Of a DNA stretch of 64,000 bases, positions 42,007 through 50,892 are shown in pieces. The notes beneath the pieces are model-generated. The model was not told where the DNA came from. It saw nothing but the letters and a program-made list of their open reading frames with translations, and made no database searches. The stretch's first letter is position 1, and each line of letters begins with the position of its first letter. A program made the position numbers and the translations under genes. The DNA is from Roseiarcus sp963822215 (lineage in GTDB: Bacteria; Pseudomonadota; Alphaproteobacteria; Rhizobiales; Beijerinckiaceae): positions 372,001-436,000 of the forward strand of contig CAWGGX010000007.1 of the NCBI GenBank assembly GCA_963822215.1. The letters run 5' to 3'.

Positions 42007-42695
42007 CGCTCAACGACATTCTGCAGAACGCGCAGGGCGGGAAGGCCGTCGACAATCTTGCCGCGTGCTACGGTCTGACGTCCGAGCAGGCCCAGGTCGC
42101 CACACAGGCGATGATCCCGGCGTTTTCAGCTGCGCTCGATCGGCTCAAGGCCCAACCCGAAGCCCTCGGCGGACTGATCGCGGAGGTCGCCGGGGGCGGC
42201 CATGGGCCGTCCTACGCGGAGCCCGCCGCAGCCGGCGGCGCGACCGGCGCAAGCGCCGCGACCCAGGTGTTCGGCTCGTCCGAGGCGATCCGCGAGGTCG
42301 CGCAGCGCGTGGCCGAGGCGGCCGGCGTCGCTCCCGAAACGATCGAGGCGATGCTGCCGGCGGTCGCCTCGATCCTGCTGGGCGGCCTCGCCCATGCGAT
42401 GGCGGGCCAAGGCCTGTCGGACGTGCTCGGCGACCTCGCCAGCGCGGCCGCCTCGCCCGGCGGTCTCGGCGCCGCGCTCGGCTCCGCGGGGAGTTCGGGC
42501 GGCGGGCTCCTCGGCATGCTGAACTCGATCTTCGGCGGGTCGCATCAGCCGGCCGCTCCGCAGACGGCCGCGCTGGTCGCCGGGCTGACCGCGCTGAGCG
42601 GCATGTTCGCCGCCGGCGTCGCGGTCTCGCAGGCCAATCAGGCGAGCCTCAACGCGGCCGCTGCGTCCTTCATCCCGCCGCAGCCGCCGACCTGA
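42003..42695 (+). CDS. DUF937-family protein
   Basis: The 230-residue protein begins MTLNDILQNAQGGKAVDNLAACYGL, the start of DUF937 (YidB-like) proteins. It has an EQAQVATQAMIPAFSAAL helix, a long Gly/Ala-rich middle and a SGGGLLGMLNSIFGGSHQP segment before a hydrophobic C-terminal stretch. Its ATG overlaps the MATE stop by 4 bases. The function is unknown; the Ala/Gly content suggests low-complexity linkers. Confidence 0.7.
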   Translation: MTLNDILQNAQGGKAVDNLAACYGLTSEQAQVATQAMIPAFSAALDRLKAQPEALGGLIAEVAGGGHGPSYAEPAAAGGATGASAATQVFGSSEAIREVAQRVAEAAGVAPETIEAMLPAVASILLGGLAHAMAGQGLSDVLGDLASAAASPGGLGAALGSAGSSGGGLLGMLNSIFGGSHQPAAPQTAALVAGLTALSGMFAAGVAVSQANQASLNAAAASFIPPQPPT

Positions 42696-42821
42696 GGTAG
42701 AAGCGACCCCCGAACGCAGCGCGGTCCAGCGCGCCCCCGCGGCCGTCAATTGCTTTCTTCAGGCCGCGCCCCTATCTAGCGCCCGGGTGCCGGATCGCCG
42801 GCCGCAGGGGCTTACTGCCGA

Positions 42822-44192
42822 ATGGCTCGCGACGTCGTCGATGGGGAGATTGTCGAATCGCGCGACGCGCTCGCGGCCTGGTTCGAGGCCGGATGCAAGC
42901 ATGACGCGCCATTGCGCGTCGGAACCGAGCACGAGAAGATCCTGTTCTATCGCGCCGGCCTTGCGCCCGTCCCTTACGAGGGCGACACGGGAATTCGCGC
43001 GCTGATCGAGGGCATGAACGCCCGTCTCGGCTGGGAGCGGATCGAGGACGACGGCCATCTCATTGGCCTTTATGACGAAAAGGGCGGTGGGGCGATCTCG
43101 CTCGAACCGGGTGGGCAGTTCGAGCTCTCCGGCGCCCCGTTGCTCACCGTGCACGAGTTGGCCGACGAACTGGCTCGCCATATCGACGTCTGGCGGTCGG
43201 TCGCCGAGCCGCTCGGCCTGTCGGCGCTGTCGCTCGGCATGAGCCCGAAATGGACTCTTGCCGAGACTCCGACCATGCCGAAGAGCCGATACGACATCAT
43301 GAAGAGCTACATGCCGACGGTCGGGACGCGCGGCCTCGACATGATGTTCCGCACCGGGACCGTGCAGACGAACCTCGATTTCCGCAACGAAGAGGACATG
43401 GTGACGAAGCTGCGCGTCGCGCTGGCGCTTCAGCCTGCGATCATTGCGCTCTTCGCCAACTCTCCCTTCACCGACGGCAGGCTCAACGGCTTCCTGTCGG
43501 CCCGGTCCGAGATCTGGCGCCATACCGACCCGGACCGGACCGGCATGCTGCCCTTCGTTTTTGAGCCCGGCATGGGCTTCGAGCGATACGTCGACTACGC
43601 GCTCGACGTGCCGCTCTATTTCCTCAAGCGGGGCTCGATCTATGTCGATGTCGCCGGCGCCAGCTTCCGCGATCTTCTGGCCGGCCGCCTCGCCGCCGCG
43701 CCGGGCGAGCGCGCAACCATGGCCGACTGGGTGAACCACCTGTCGACAATCTTTCCCGAGGTGCGGCTCAAGCGCTATCTCGAGATGCGCGGCGCCGACG
43801 TCGGACCGCAAGAGCGGATCGTCGCGATGACGGCGCTGACGGCCGGACTCTTCTACGATCCGGACGCGCTCTCTTCCGCCTGGTCGCTGGTCAAGGACTG
43901 GACCGCGGAGGAGCGGCGGGCTCTGCGCGACGAGGCCCCGAAGCTCGGGTTCGCCGCCAAGGTCCGGGGCCGCGCTCTTCGCGCGGTCGCCGCCGACATG
44001 GTCGCGCTCGCGCGCGGCGGGCTGAAGCGCCGGGCCAAGACAAACCCCCGGGGCGAAGACGAGACGGTCTGGCTCTCGCCATTGGAGGCGATCGTCGACA
44101 GTGGACGTTCGCCGGCTGAAGGCTGGATCGACCGCTTCAACGGCCCCTGGGGCCGTTCGGTCGATCCCGCGTTCGAGGAAGCGGTTTTCTGA
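42822..44192 (+). CDS. gshA: Glutamate--cysteine ligase (alphaproteobacterial/plant type)
   Basis: The 456-residue protein matches the plant-like GshA used by alphaproteobacteria. RVGTEHEKILF is the ATP/glutamate-binding Glu motif, ISLEPGGQFELSGAPL the next acidic pair, then SRYDIMKSYMPTVGTRGLDMMFRT and TVQTNLDFRNEEDM, with LFANSPFTDGRLNGFLSARS further on. It makes gamma-glutamylcysteine, the first step of glutathione synthesis. A GTG/ATG choice upstream is possible; MARDVVDGE at 42822 is used here. It is transcribed alone. Confidence 0.93.
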   Translation: MARDVVDGEIVESRDALAAWFEAGCKHDAPLRVGTEHEKILFYRAGLAPVPYEGDTGIRALIEGMNARLGWERIEDDGHLIGLYDEKGGGAISLEPGGQFELSGAPLLTVHELADELARHIDVWRSVAEPLGLSALSLGMSPKWTLAETPTMPKSRYDIMKSYMPTVGTRGLDMMFRTGTVQTNLDFRNEEDMVTKLRVALALQPAIIALFANSPFTDGRLNGFLSARSEIWRHTDPDRTGMLPFVFEPGMGFERYVDYALDVPLYFLKRGSIYVDVAGASFRDLLAGRLAAAPGERATMADWVNHLSTIFPEVRLKRYLEMRGADVGPQERIVAMTALTAGLFYDPDALSSAWSLVKDWTAEERRALRDEAPKLGFAAKVRGRALRAVAADMVALARGGLKRRAKTNPRGEDETVWLSPLEAIVDSGRSPAEGWIDRFNGPWGRSVDPAFEEAVF

Positions 44193-44317
44193 AGCGCCCG
44201 GCGCCGCCCGCGCACATGAAGACGGCGCCGAGACGGGGGGGCTCGGCCCCGACCGCCGCTTTACCCTCACCCTGCCGGTTCTCAGCTTCCCTCTCGCGGC
44301 GGGAGCGGCCGTGCTTT

Positions 44318-44351
44318 CCGCGTAGGCGGCCGGACGAGGGCTTCCGGCGCG
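44318..44351 (+). repeat. Spacer repeat, copy 1
   Basis: CCGCGTAGGCGGCCGGACGAGGG and the following CGGCGCG tail match 61884-61917 (CCGCGTAAGCGGCCGGATGAGGG). Both lie just downstream of plus-strand genes, gshA and acs. Confidence 0.6.
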
Positions 44352-44374
44352 AGTTGACGACAAATCGTGTCGCG

Positions 44375-44713
44375 CTAACGTGTTTGCTCGCCGCCTTCAG
44401 GCGGGAACATGCCTCGGATCAGGCCGCCCGCGGCCGCCTGGCCCATGGCGCCCGCGCCGGAGGGCGGCGGGGCGATCCGCGCCGGCCCCTCGCCGTCCAG
44501 ATTGCGGACCTGGAATTCCGTCCCCGCCTTGATGTAGCCGCTGATATGGGCGCAGCCTTCCGACGAGTTGCAGGAAGGCGCACGCAGACCGTCGTCGCGA
44601 TCCTGGGAAAAGCCGATGCCCCCGGCCGTCGCAGCGCTCACGATCAACGCTGCCAGAAGGGTCGCTGCCGGCGCGATCACGCCTGCCGCCGACCGTCCGA
44701 ACTTTTGCCGCAT
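44375..44713 (-). CDS. Small exported protein of unknown function
   Basis: From the ATG at 44713 the protein has 112 residues. It begins with a signal peptide or anchor (KFGRSAAGVIAPAATLLAALIVSAATAGG). The mature part has two cysteines in APSCNSSEGCAHISGY, then KAGTEFQVRNLDGEG and a Pro/Gly-rich tail. The cysteine pair might form a disulphide in the periplasm. I do not recognise the family. It runs in the same direction as, and just downstream of, rsmE. Confidence 0.55.
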   Translation of the reverse strand: MRQKFGRSAAGVIAPAATLLAALIVSAATAGGIGFSQDRDDGLRAPSCNSSEGCAHISGYIKAGTEFQVRNLDGEGPARIAPPPSGAGAMGQAAAGGLIRGMFPPEGGEQTR

Positions 44714-44790
44714 TCCGACTCGCTTCCGGTTGACGGACGCCCAGATGAGCCGACATCGTGGCGGCAAAATGGCGACCGGCCGCATCTGCG

Positions 44791-45558
44791 TCACCCCGCC
44801 TCGCCTCGCCGGAACCGATCTCGCCAGTCGCCGAGCGTCGCCTGGACGAGCGCCAGTGCGGCGACCGCCGCGGTGTCGGCCCGCAGCACGCGCGGACCGA
44901 GGCTCAGGCGCAGCACGCGCGGCGCATTCAGGATCGCCGCGCGCTCGACCTCGTCGAATCCGCCCTCCGGGCCGATCAGGAGACCGACGCCATGGTCCGC
45001 CTCGGCCCCGCTGAGCGCGTCGAGCGGATCGCGCGGCGGGGCGCGCTCGTCGCAGAACACGAGCAGGCGCTCAGCCGGCCATTGGGCGAGCGCCCGATCG
45101 AGCGGCTCGGCCGGCAGAACTTTGGGAGTCCAGACGGCGCCGCATTGCTCCGAGGCCTCGATGGCGTTGGCCGCCAAGCGTTCGAGGTTGAGGCGCGCGA
45201 CCTGGGTGCGGCGGGTGACGACCGGCCGCAGACGGCCGGCGCCCATCTCGACCGCCTTCTGCGCCAGGTAGTCGAGTTGGGTGTGTTTGAGCGGCGCGAA
45301 CAGGAGATCGACGTCGGGCGCGGCCTCCGCCGCCCGGGTCCGTGCGATCACCGTGAGCGTCAGGCCCTTTCGGCCGGCGGCGGCGATCTCGGCGGCGAAT
45401 TCGCCGTCGCGCCCATTGAAGACGAGCGCGCGTGCGCCGGCGCCGAGGCGCAGCACGTTGGCGAGGTAATTGGTTTGCTCGGCCGAGAGCGCCGCGGCCG
45501 CCCCCGCGGCGAGGGCTGCGGCGACATGGAGACGGGGGGCGCGAGCATCGTTGGCCAT
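44791..45558 (-). CDS. rsmE: 16S rRNA m3U1498 methyltransferase
   Basis: The 255-residue SPOUT-family enzyme has an N-terminal PUA-like domain (LRLGAGARALVFNGRDGEFAAEI). The knotted AdoMet site follows: LLIGPEGGFDEVERAAI, SLGPRVLRADTAAVAAL, with KAVEMGAGRLRPVVTRRTQV in front. It methylates N3 of U1498 in 16S rRNA. The ATG at 45558 is divergent from the DUF1223 gene. Confidence 0.93.
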   Translation of the reverse strand: MANDARAPRLHVAAALAAGAAAALSAEQTNYLANVLRLGAGARALVFNGRDGEFAAEIAAAGRKGLTLTVIARTRAAEAAPDVDLLFAPLKHTQLDYLAQKAVEMGAGRLRPVVTRRTQVARLNLERLAANAIEASEQCGAVWTPKVLPAEPLDRALAQWPAERLLVFCDERAPPRDPLDALSGAEADHGVGLLIGPEGGFDEVERAAILNAPRVLRLSLGPRVLRADTAAVAALALVQATLGDWRDRFRRGEAG

Positions 45559-45805
45559 GCGGGCTTTCGAAGGAAGGGCGAGGCGACCGTACGACGGCGC
45601 GCCGCCGGGCGTTCAGCGCACCCTCCCCCGCAAGCGGGGAGGGGATTGCGTTTGCGCTCATCACCGGCGTTCGCCGTCCCCGATCGCCTCGGGGTGGGAC
45701 GCCGCGTATAGCATCGACCGCCTTCCGCACGCGACCGGTAACAATCCCGCCCGTCGCGCGAATAACGGGAAGCAGCGCGCTCGCGCGCAAAACGGGAGAC
45801 GAACC

Positions 45806-46504
45806 TTGATCGCTCGGAACCTTCGCGCCTCGCTCGCCGTCGCGAGCCTCATCGCCTCGTCCGCCGCCTTTGCCGCGGACGCCGCGCATCCGACGGTGGT
45901 GGAGCTGTTTCAGAGCCAGGGCTGTTCGTCCTGCCCGCCGGCTGCGGCCAACGTGCGGGCGATCAGCGACCGGCCCGACGTGCTCGCCCTCGCCTTCGAG
46001 GTCGACTACTGGGACCGGCTCGGCTGGAAGGACACGTTTTCCAGCCCCGCCTGGACGGCGCGGCAATATTCCTATGCGCGCGCAATGGGGCGCGATGGCG
46101 TCTATACGCCTCAGGTCGTCGTCAACGGGCGGGCCGAGGGCGACGGGCTGGACGCGGGCGGTCTCGCTGCGCTGATCGATCGCGGCGAGCGCGGCGCGGG
46201 CGGCCCGAGCGTCGCCTTCGACGGTCGGACCGTGAAAGTCGGGCAGGGCGCGGTCCCCGCGGGAGGCGCCGACGTCTGGCTTGCCCGCTACGATCCCCGC
46301 GTCGTCGAGGTCGAGGTGCGGCGCGGCGAGAACGCCGGACGCACCCTGCCGCACAAGGACGTGGTGCGCGATATGGTCCTCCTCGGCCACTGGGACGGAC
46401 GCGCGGCGTCGTTTCCGGTTCCAGCCGGCGGCGCCGGCCTCGCCGAGGCGGCGATCGTGCAGGCGGCCGGCGCCGGTCCGATCCTGGCGGCGGCGAGACC
46501 ATAA
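45806..46504 (+). CDS. DUF1223 secreted thioredoxin-like protein
   Basis: The protein starts at TTG after GGGAGA and has 232 residues. It has a cleavable signal peptide (SLAVASLIASSAAFAADA), then VVELFQSQGCSSCPPAAANV with a thioredoxin-type CSSC pair, AFEVDYWDRLGWKDTFSS and RDGVYTPQVVVNGRAEG. This is the DUF1223 pattern. It probably acts in thiol or disulphide chemistry in the periplasm, but no substrate is known. Confidence 0.88.
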   Translation: MIARNLRASLAVASLIASSAAFAADAAHPTVVELFQSQGCSSCPPAAANVRAISDRPDVLALAFEVDYWDRLGWKDTFSSPAWTARQYSYARAMGRDGVYTPQVVVNGRAEGDGLDAGGLAALIDRGERGAGGPSVAFDGRTVKVGQGAVPAGGADVWLARYDPRVVEVEVRRGENAGRTLPHKDVVRDMVLLGHWDGRAASFPVPAGGAGLAEAAIVQAAGAGPILAAARP

Positions 46505-47238
46505 CCGGCCGCGGCGAAACTCAGCCCGATCGGGTTCGCTGTAGCGACCGAGTGAAGCGTTTCCGGACTTCGAATCATCTCCTGCCGATTGAGGTCCAAC
46601 ATTTCGCACGCGAGGGGCCAGGGCCGCCAGCGTGAAGCTTCAAGGTATCGATGGACGAGAGCAAGATGATCTTCGCACGAGCGGCGCGGCGCGCGCTCAT
46701 CGGGCCCCTCACGAGGGCGACCCTCCCCGGTCGGGAAGGGGATCGCGGCCGCGCCTTACAACCCGGCCACGCCCGGCGCCGCGCCCCGTTTTCGCCCACC
46801 TGTTTTTTCCCTGTTCCGTTCCGAAAGCGCCTGATAACGACCTGTTCCGGACGTTGGAAATTCCCTGTTCCGCGCCTGCGCGCGCCCGCAACCGACGGGT
46901 TGCAAAGCCGGCAACGTCATGACATTGCGGGACTTTCTGGAACGGAAGGCCGACCGGGGCGCAAGAAAATTCCCTGCTAGCAGGGAATTCGGATCGGCGG
47001 CGGCGGACCCGCGAGCGAGCCGATTTTGAGCCGAATTGGGTTCCCGAGTGGGTGGTGGGGGCGCGCTCTCGGTTCCAGCAAAGCCGCCTTACGGCCCAAC
47101 GGTCTGACTACGCCCGCCGTTGACACGAAGCCCTTCCGCTGGGAAGCATCACGGATTGGCCTGAGCGCGGCGCGATCAGGGCTCCGCGCGGCAAGGCGGC
47201 CCGGCGCGCAAGGCGCTTGAGGACATCGGGAGCGGGCC
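46505..47238. other. Gene-free stretch of 734 bp with repeat copy C
   Basis: No gene is supported. The segment 46657-46989 is dispersed element copy C. The flanks (46505-46656 and 46990-47238) show no motif beyond GC-rich spacer sequence. Confidence 0.6.
46657..46989 (+). repeat. Dispersed TTCCCTG element, copy C
   Basis: It has the ordered landmarks GAGAGCAAGATGATCTT, ACAACCCGGC, CGTTTTCGCCCACCTGTT, TTCCCTGTTCC twice, GGGTTGCAAAGCCGGCAACG and ATGACATTGCGGG (ATG at 46919). The perfect palindrome with core TTCCCTGCTAGCAGGGAA (22 bp, 46968-46989) ends it. It shares the left 100 bp with copy B in part and the right 150 bp with copy A almost completely. Confidence 0.8.
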
Positions 47239-49830
47239 ATGGGGCTTCGCGCTGCGACGCTTTGGGTCGTCCGAATCCTGTTTGCGTGCCGGGTCAGCGT
47301 GCTCAGCGTCGCGGCCGGCGCGCTGCTCTTTCTCGTCTCCACCCAGGCGCGCGACCTGTTCGCCGATGTTTCGTACGGGGCATTGCCCGGGAATGCGCAG
47401 GCCTGGCTGATGTGGGCGAGCTTCTTCGCCTATCTGGTCTTCCTCTGGGCCTTTCCCGTCCATTACGCGGCGCGGCGGCTGCTCGACACCGACGTTTGGA
47501 TGGTTTCGGGTCGCCTCCGCGACGATGTCGACGCGGATTGGCTGACGGACATCCGGCGCGCGCTCGAGGGGCCCATCGCCTGGACGCCCCGGATCCTGGC
47601 GATCGTCCCGTTCGCCGCCGTCCTTGTTGGCCTGTGGACCGCCTATCAGGTCGTCGCCAGGACGCCGGCGCTGGCGCCGGCCCGCGCGGCCGCCGGGCAG
47701 ATTGCGATCCTCGCAGTCCTCGACGTCCTCATTGGCGCGATCTTTTTCGTGTTCCTGTGGCGCCGCAAGTTTTTGACCCGCCGGATGTCGGACGCGTTCG
47801 CCAACGCGCTCGCGGCCGGCTATGTCGTGGTGGTGACGGCCTTCTTCGTCGCCGCGGTGGCGCGGCCGTTCCTTCCGGCCGACGTCGCCCCGCGCGCTGC
47901 GATCGTGCCGGTGCTGTTCGGCGGGTTCGTCTTTTTCGGGACCTGGCTCGCCTGGCTCGGCCACAAGGTTTCGACGCCGATCCTGACGCTTGCGGTCGTG
48001 GGCGCGTTGGTCGTCACCGGCTTCAATCGCCATTTCAACGACGTGCGGACGCTGCCGGCCCGGCCCGCCGAGGACGCCCGGCGGCAGATCGAGATCGGCG
48101 ACGCGGTCCACGCCTGGATGGCGGTCAACTGTGACGATCGGGGCTGTCCGCCCGCCGTCATCATCGCGTCCGAGGGCGGGGCGAGCCGTGCCGCATTCGC
48201 CGCAGCCACCGCAATCGGCGGCCTCCTCGACCGGGCGGGCGACCTGCCGGACGCCAACGGCCGCGCGCTCGCCCCGGCGCGGCGGATCTTCGCCATTTCC
48301 GGCGTCTCGGGCGGGTCGTTCGGCGCCGCCACGATCCGGACCGCGCTCGCCGATTCGCTGGCTCGCGGCCAGGGCCCGCCGCCATGCCAGAGGCCGACCA
48401 ACGGCTGGTTCGGCGCCGATCCGTCGGCGGTGCGGTCGAGCTGGCGCGCTTGCCTGCAGGCGCTCGTCGCGGGCGACTATCTGACGCCCGCCTTCGTCGG
48501 CCTCGCCTGGCGTGACAACTTCTCGCCGCCGGGCTTTGCCGGCGGCTCGCTCCTGTTCGCCGACGACCGCGCGGCGCTCCTCGAGCGGGCGTGGGAGCGG
48601 CACTACGACCATGTGGTGAAGGGCGAAATTCCCGACTTCTGGGCGCAGGTCGCCGAGGACCTCGCGCCGCCGCCCGAGTCGTCCTCGGGATTGGGCGACC
48701 GGTTCGGCTTCGTCACGGAAAAGACGGTCCACGCCAACGGCTGGCTGCCTCTCCTGCTGCTCAACGCCACCTCGGTCGACAGCGGGACGCGGATCATCGC
48801 CTCCGATCTCGTCTCGACCCGTCCCGCGCCCCTGCCGAAGGGCGGCAACCCCGGCGCCGCCTTTGGCCGGTTCTCGCTCTATCCCGCGGCCTTCGACGTG
48901 CTCGAGATTCTGGCGCCGCCCTGCGCGCAGGACGAGATCGTCGGCCCGTCCTGCGCCTCCGCCCACGACGGCGTGACGGATCTGCCGCTGGCTCGGGCCG
49001 GCCCGGACCTCCGGCTCTCGACCGCGGCGCTCCTCTCGGCGCGGTTTCCGATCATCTCGCCCGCCGGCATCCTGCGCGCCGAAGGCGACGAGAGGATCGG
49101 CGACCGGGCGGTCGACGGCGGCTATTTCGAGAACTCGGGCCTGACGAGCGCGATGGACGTGGCGCGCGAGGTCCGCCGCTTCGGCGTCGTCCCGATCGTG
49201 CTCTGGGTGCAGAACGACCCGCGCGTCGACCCGGCCGACCCGACGCCGCCCCCGCCGGCCGCGGACGTCAAGGCGCCCGTCTGGGCGCCGCCGCGCGGCG
49301 CAAGCACGCCGTTCATGGGCGCGTCGGAGCCGAGCGGCCTCGAGCGCGCCTTCGGCGTCGTCATCGCCCCGGTGACGGCGCTGACCGAGACCCGCGACGG
49401 GCACGGCGCCGAGGTCGCCGCCGCCGCTCAACGCGACCTCCAGACGCTCAATCAGGACGTCACGCCGGCCGATCCCGCCGAGGTCGGATCGAGCTATTTC
49501 GTGTTTGGGACGTTTGAGAATCCGGATTTTAGCCCCCTCGCCGGCGAGACGCCGCCCGCCGAATGCGTGGACCTCGCCAAGGGGTGGCGCGCGGGCGTCG
49601 ATACGATGAACGAGGTGTCGATGAGCTGGTGGCTGTCGCAATCCGTGCAGGCCGAGATCGACGCCCAGCTCTGCGACCGGCGCAACCGGATGACCCTCGC
49701 CGACCTGATGAACCGCCTGTCGCAGCGTTGCCCGGTCAAGCCGCGCGACTCGAGCGATCCGGCGCTAATCCCCGCCGCCGCTGTGCCCGGCGCGCCGCAG
49801 CGTTGCGAGGCTTTCGGGGCGCAGCCGTGA
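47239..49830 (+). CDS. Patatin-like phospholipase with N-terminal membrane domain
   Basis: The 863-residue protein has several membrane helices in its first ~270 residues (for example VSVLSVAAGALLFLVSTQA, WLMWASFFAYLVFLWAF, ILAIVPFAAVLVGLW, LAVLDVLIGAIFFVFLW, AALAAGYVVVVTAFFVAAV). A patatin-like domain follows: AVIIASEGGASRAAF, the serine elbow FAISGVSGGSFGAA near 355, and the dyad Asp in VDGGYFENSGL near 635. It would hydrolyse lipids at the inner membrane. Similar membrane-anchored patatin proteins exist but their physiology is unclear. Strong conservation of both catalytic motifs suggests an active enzyme. Confidence 0.82.
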   Translation: MGLRAATLWVVRILFACRVSVLSVAAGALLFLVSTQARDLFADVSYGALPGNAQAWLMWASFFAYLVFLWAFPVHYAARRLLDTDVWMVSGRLRDDVDADWLTDIRRALEGPIAWTPRILAIVPFAAVLVGLWTAYQVVARTPALAPARAAAGQIAILAVLDVLIGAIFFVFLWRRKFLTRRMSDAFANALAAGYVVVVTAFFVAAVARPFLPADVAPRAAIVPVLFGGFVFFGTWLAWLGHKVSTPILTLAVVGALVVTGFNRHFNDVRTLPARPAEDARRQIEIGDAVHAWMAVNCDDRGCPPAVIIASEGGASRAAFAAATAIGGLLDRAGDLPDANGRALAPARRIFAISGVSGGSFGAATIRTALADSLARGQGPPPCQRPTNGWFGADPSAVRSSWRACLQALVAGDYLTPAFVGLAWRDNFSPPGFAGGSLLFADDRAALLERAWERHYDHVVKGEIPDFWAQVAEDLAPPPESSSGLGDRFGFVTEKTVHANGWLPLLLLNATSVDSGTRIIASDLVSTRPAPLPKGGNPGAAFGRFSLYPAAFDVLEILAPPCAQDEIVGPSCASAHDGVTDLPLARAGPDLRLSTAALLSARFPIISPAGILRAEGDERIGDRAVDGGYFENSGLTSAMDVAREVRRFGVVPIVLWVQNDPRVDPADPTPPPPAADVKAPVWAPPRGASTPFMGASEPSGLERAFGVVIAPVTALTETRDGHGAEVAAAAQRDLQTLNQDVTPADPAEVGSSYFVFGTFENPDFSPLAGETPPAECVDLAKGWRAGVDTMNEVSMSWWLSQSVQAEIDAQLCDRRNRMTLADLMNRLSQRCPVKPRDSSDPALIPAAAVPGAPQRCEAFGAQP

Positions 49831-49930
49831 GGGGTGTTCCCTCTCCGCGCTTGCTAGGAGACGGTGGCGCGCAGCGCCGGATGACGGGCAGCGCCAACCG
49901 AGCAGGTTAAGCGCCGCCCCTCGCCCCAAA

Positions 49931-49967
49931 GGGCGTCGAAAGACGCCCGTCTCTCGCCGGGCTATGC
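49931..49967 (+). repeat. REP-like hairpin GGGCGTC-GAAA-GACGCCC
   Basis: The perfect 7-bp stem with a GAAA loop followed by TCTCGCCGGGCTATGCC is a second copy of the sequence at 14553-14590. It lies between the convergent patatin and transaldolase-like genes and could also serve as a terminator. Confidence 0.6.
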
Positions 49968-50018
49968 CTCTCCCCGCGAGCGGGGCTATGGGGGGTTGGG
50001 CGCGCGCCTCGATCCGTC

Positions 50019-50708
50019 TCAGCGCGCCTCGGCCGCCGCCTCGAACGCCTCGACGGCGTGGGCGGCGTCGCGGTCGCCGAAGAATCCCGGGATGAGCTTC
50101 GGGGCGAAGGTGAAGGTGTCGAGCCCTTCGGCGGCGAGGCGGACGATGTCGGCGGGGTCGCGCAGGGAGGCGACCAGGATCCGCATCGACGAGCCTTGCG
50201 CGCGCGCCGTCCGCCCCATCGTCGCGATCTCGCCGAAACCATCGTGTCCGGCGTCGTTCATGCGCCCGAGATAGGGCGCCGCGTAGTCGGCGCCCAGCGC
50301 GCTCGCGACCAGAGCCTGGGCAGCCGTATAGACCAACGTCATGGTGAGGCGGACGCCATCGCGGCGGAGCGTTGCGGCTGCGGCGGCGCCTTCGAGGGTC
50401 GTCGGGACCTTGACGACGATCTTGGGGTCGATCGCCGCCAGGGCGCGTCCGTGCTCGACGTAAAGGGTTCGCGTGCGCCCCCAGGTCTGGACGTGGACTT
50501 CTCCGGCGCCGAGATCGATCGCTTGGCGGGCCAGGCGCGTCAGCGCCGTCACCGAACACGGAACGTCGGCCGCTTTCAAGAGCGTCGGGTTGGTCGTGAC
50601 CCCGTAGAAGCAGCCCAGCGGAAGCCATTGTGCCCAAGCGGTTCGATCGGCGGAGTCGAGCAGGAATCGCAAGCCCGGGGCGGGGGACGGGGAAACGCGC
50701 GATGTCAT
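50019..50708 (-). CDS. Transaldolase / fructose-6-phosphate-aldolase-like protein
   Basis: The 229-residue protein has the short transaldolase barrel: FLLDSADRTAWAQWLPLGCFYGVTTNPTLL at the start, EVHVQTWG, DPKIVVKVPTT with the Schiff-base lysine, RLTMTLVYTAAQALVASALGADYAAPYLGR and FTFAPKLIPGFF. FSA/TalC-type enzymes are about 220 residues, so the length fits. The TWGR region differs from standard transaldolases (usually E-x-x-G), so the substrate may differ. The ATG at 50708 follows GGGAAACGCG. Confidence 0.82.
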   Translation of the reverse strand: MTSRVSPSPAPGLRFLLDSADRTAWAQWLPLGCFYGVTTNPTLLKAADVPCSVTALTRLARQAIDLGAGEVHVQTWGRTRTLYVEHGRALAAIDPKIVVKVPTTLEGAAAAATLRRDGVRLTMTLVYTAAQALVASALGADYAAPYLGRMNDAGHDGFGEIATMGRTARAQGSSMRILVASLRDPADIVRLAAEGLDTFTFAPKLIPGFFGDRDAAHAVEAFEAAAEAR

Positions 50709-50892
50709 GGGAAGGCTCTTTTTGGCGCGCGGACGCGCAGGATCAGCCTTCCTACGCCGAACTTTGCGCCTTAGCCAGTATACAAATGTGCGCAAGAGGG
50801 TTGCGTCTGGCGGATGGGTGCGGCGCCCGCTCCGGCAAATCACGATCGGAGCGCGTCGAACCGTGTTCTGGGCGTGGTCGTTCCCCTCGGGA

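Noticed and set aside
47176..49641. 821-codon minus-strand frame opposite the patatin-like gene
   Set aside because: Composition bias only; the plus strand carries membrane helices and both catalytic motifs.
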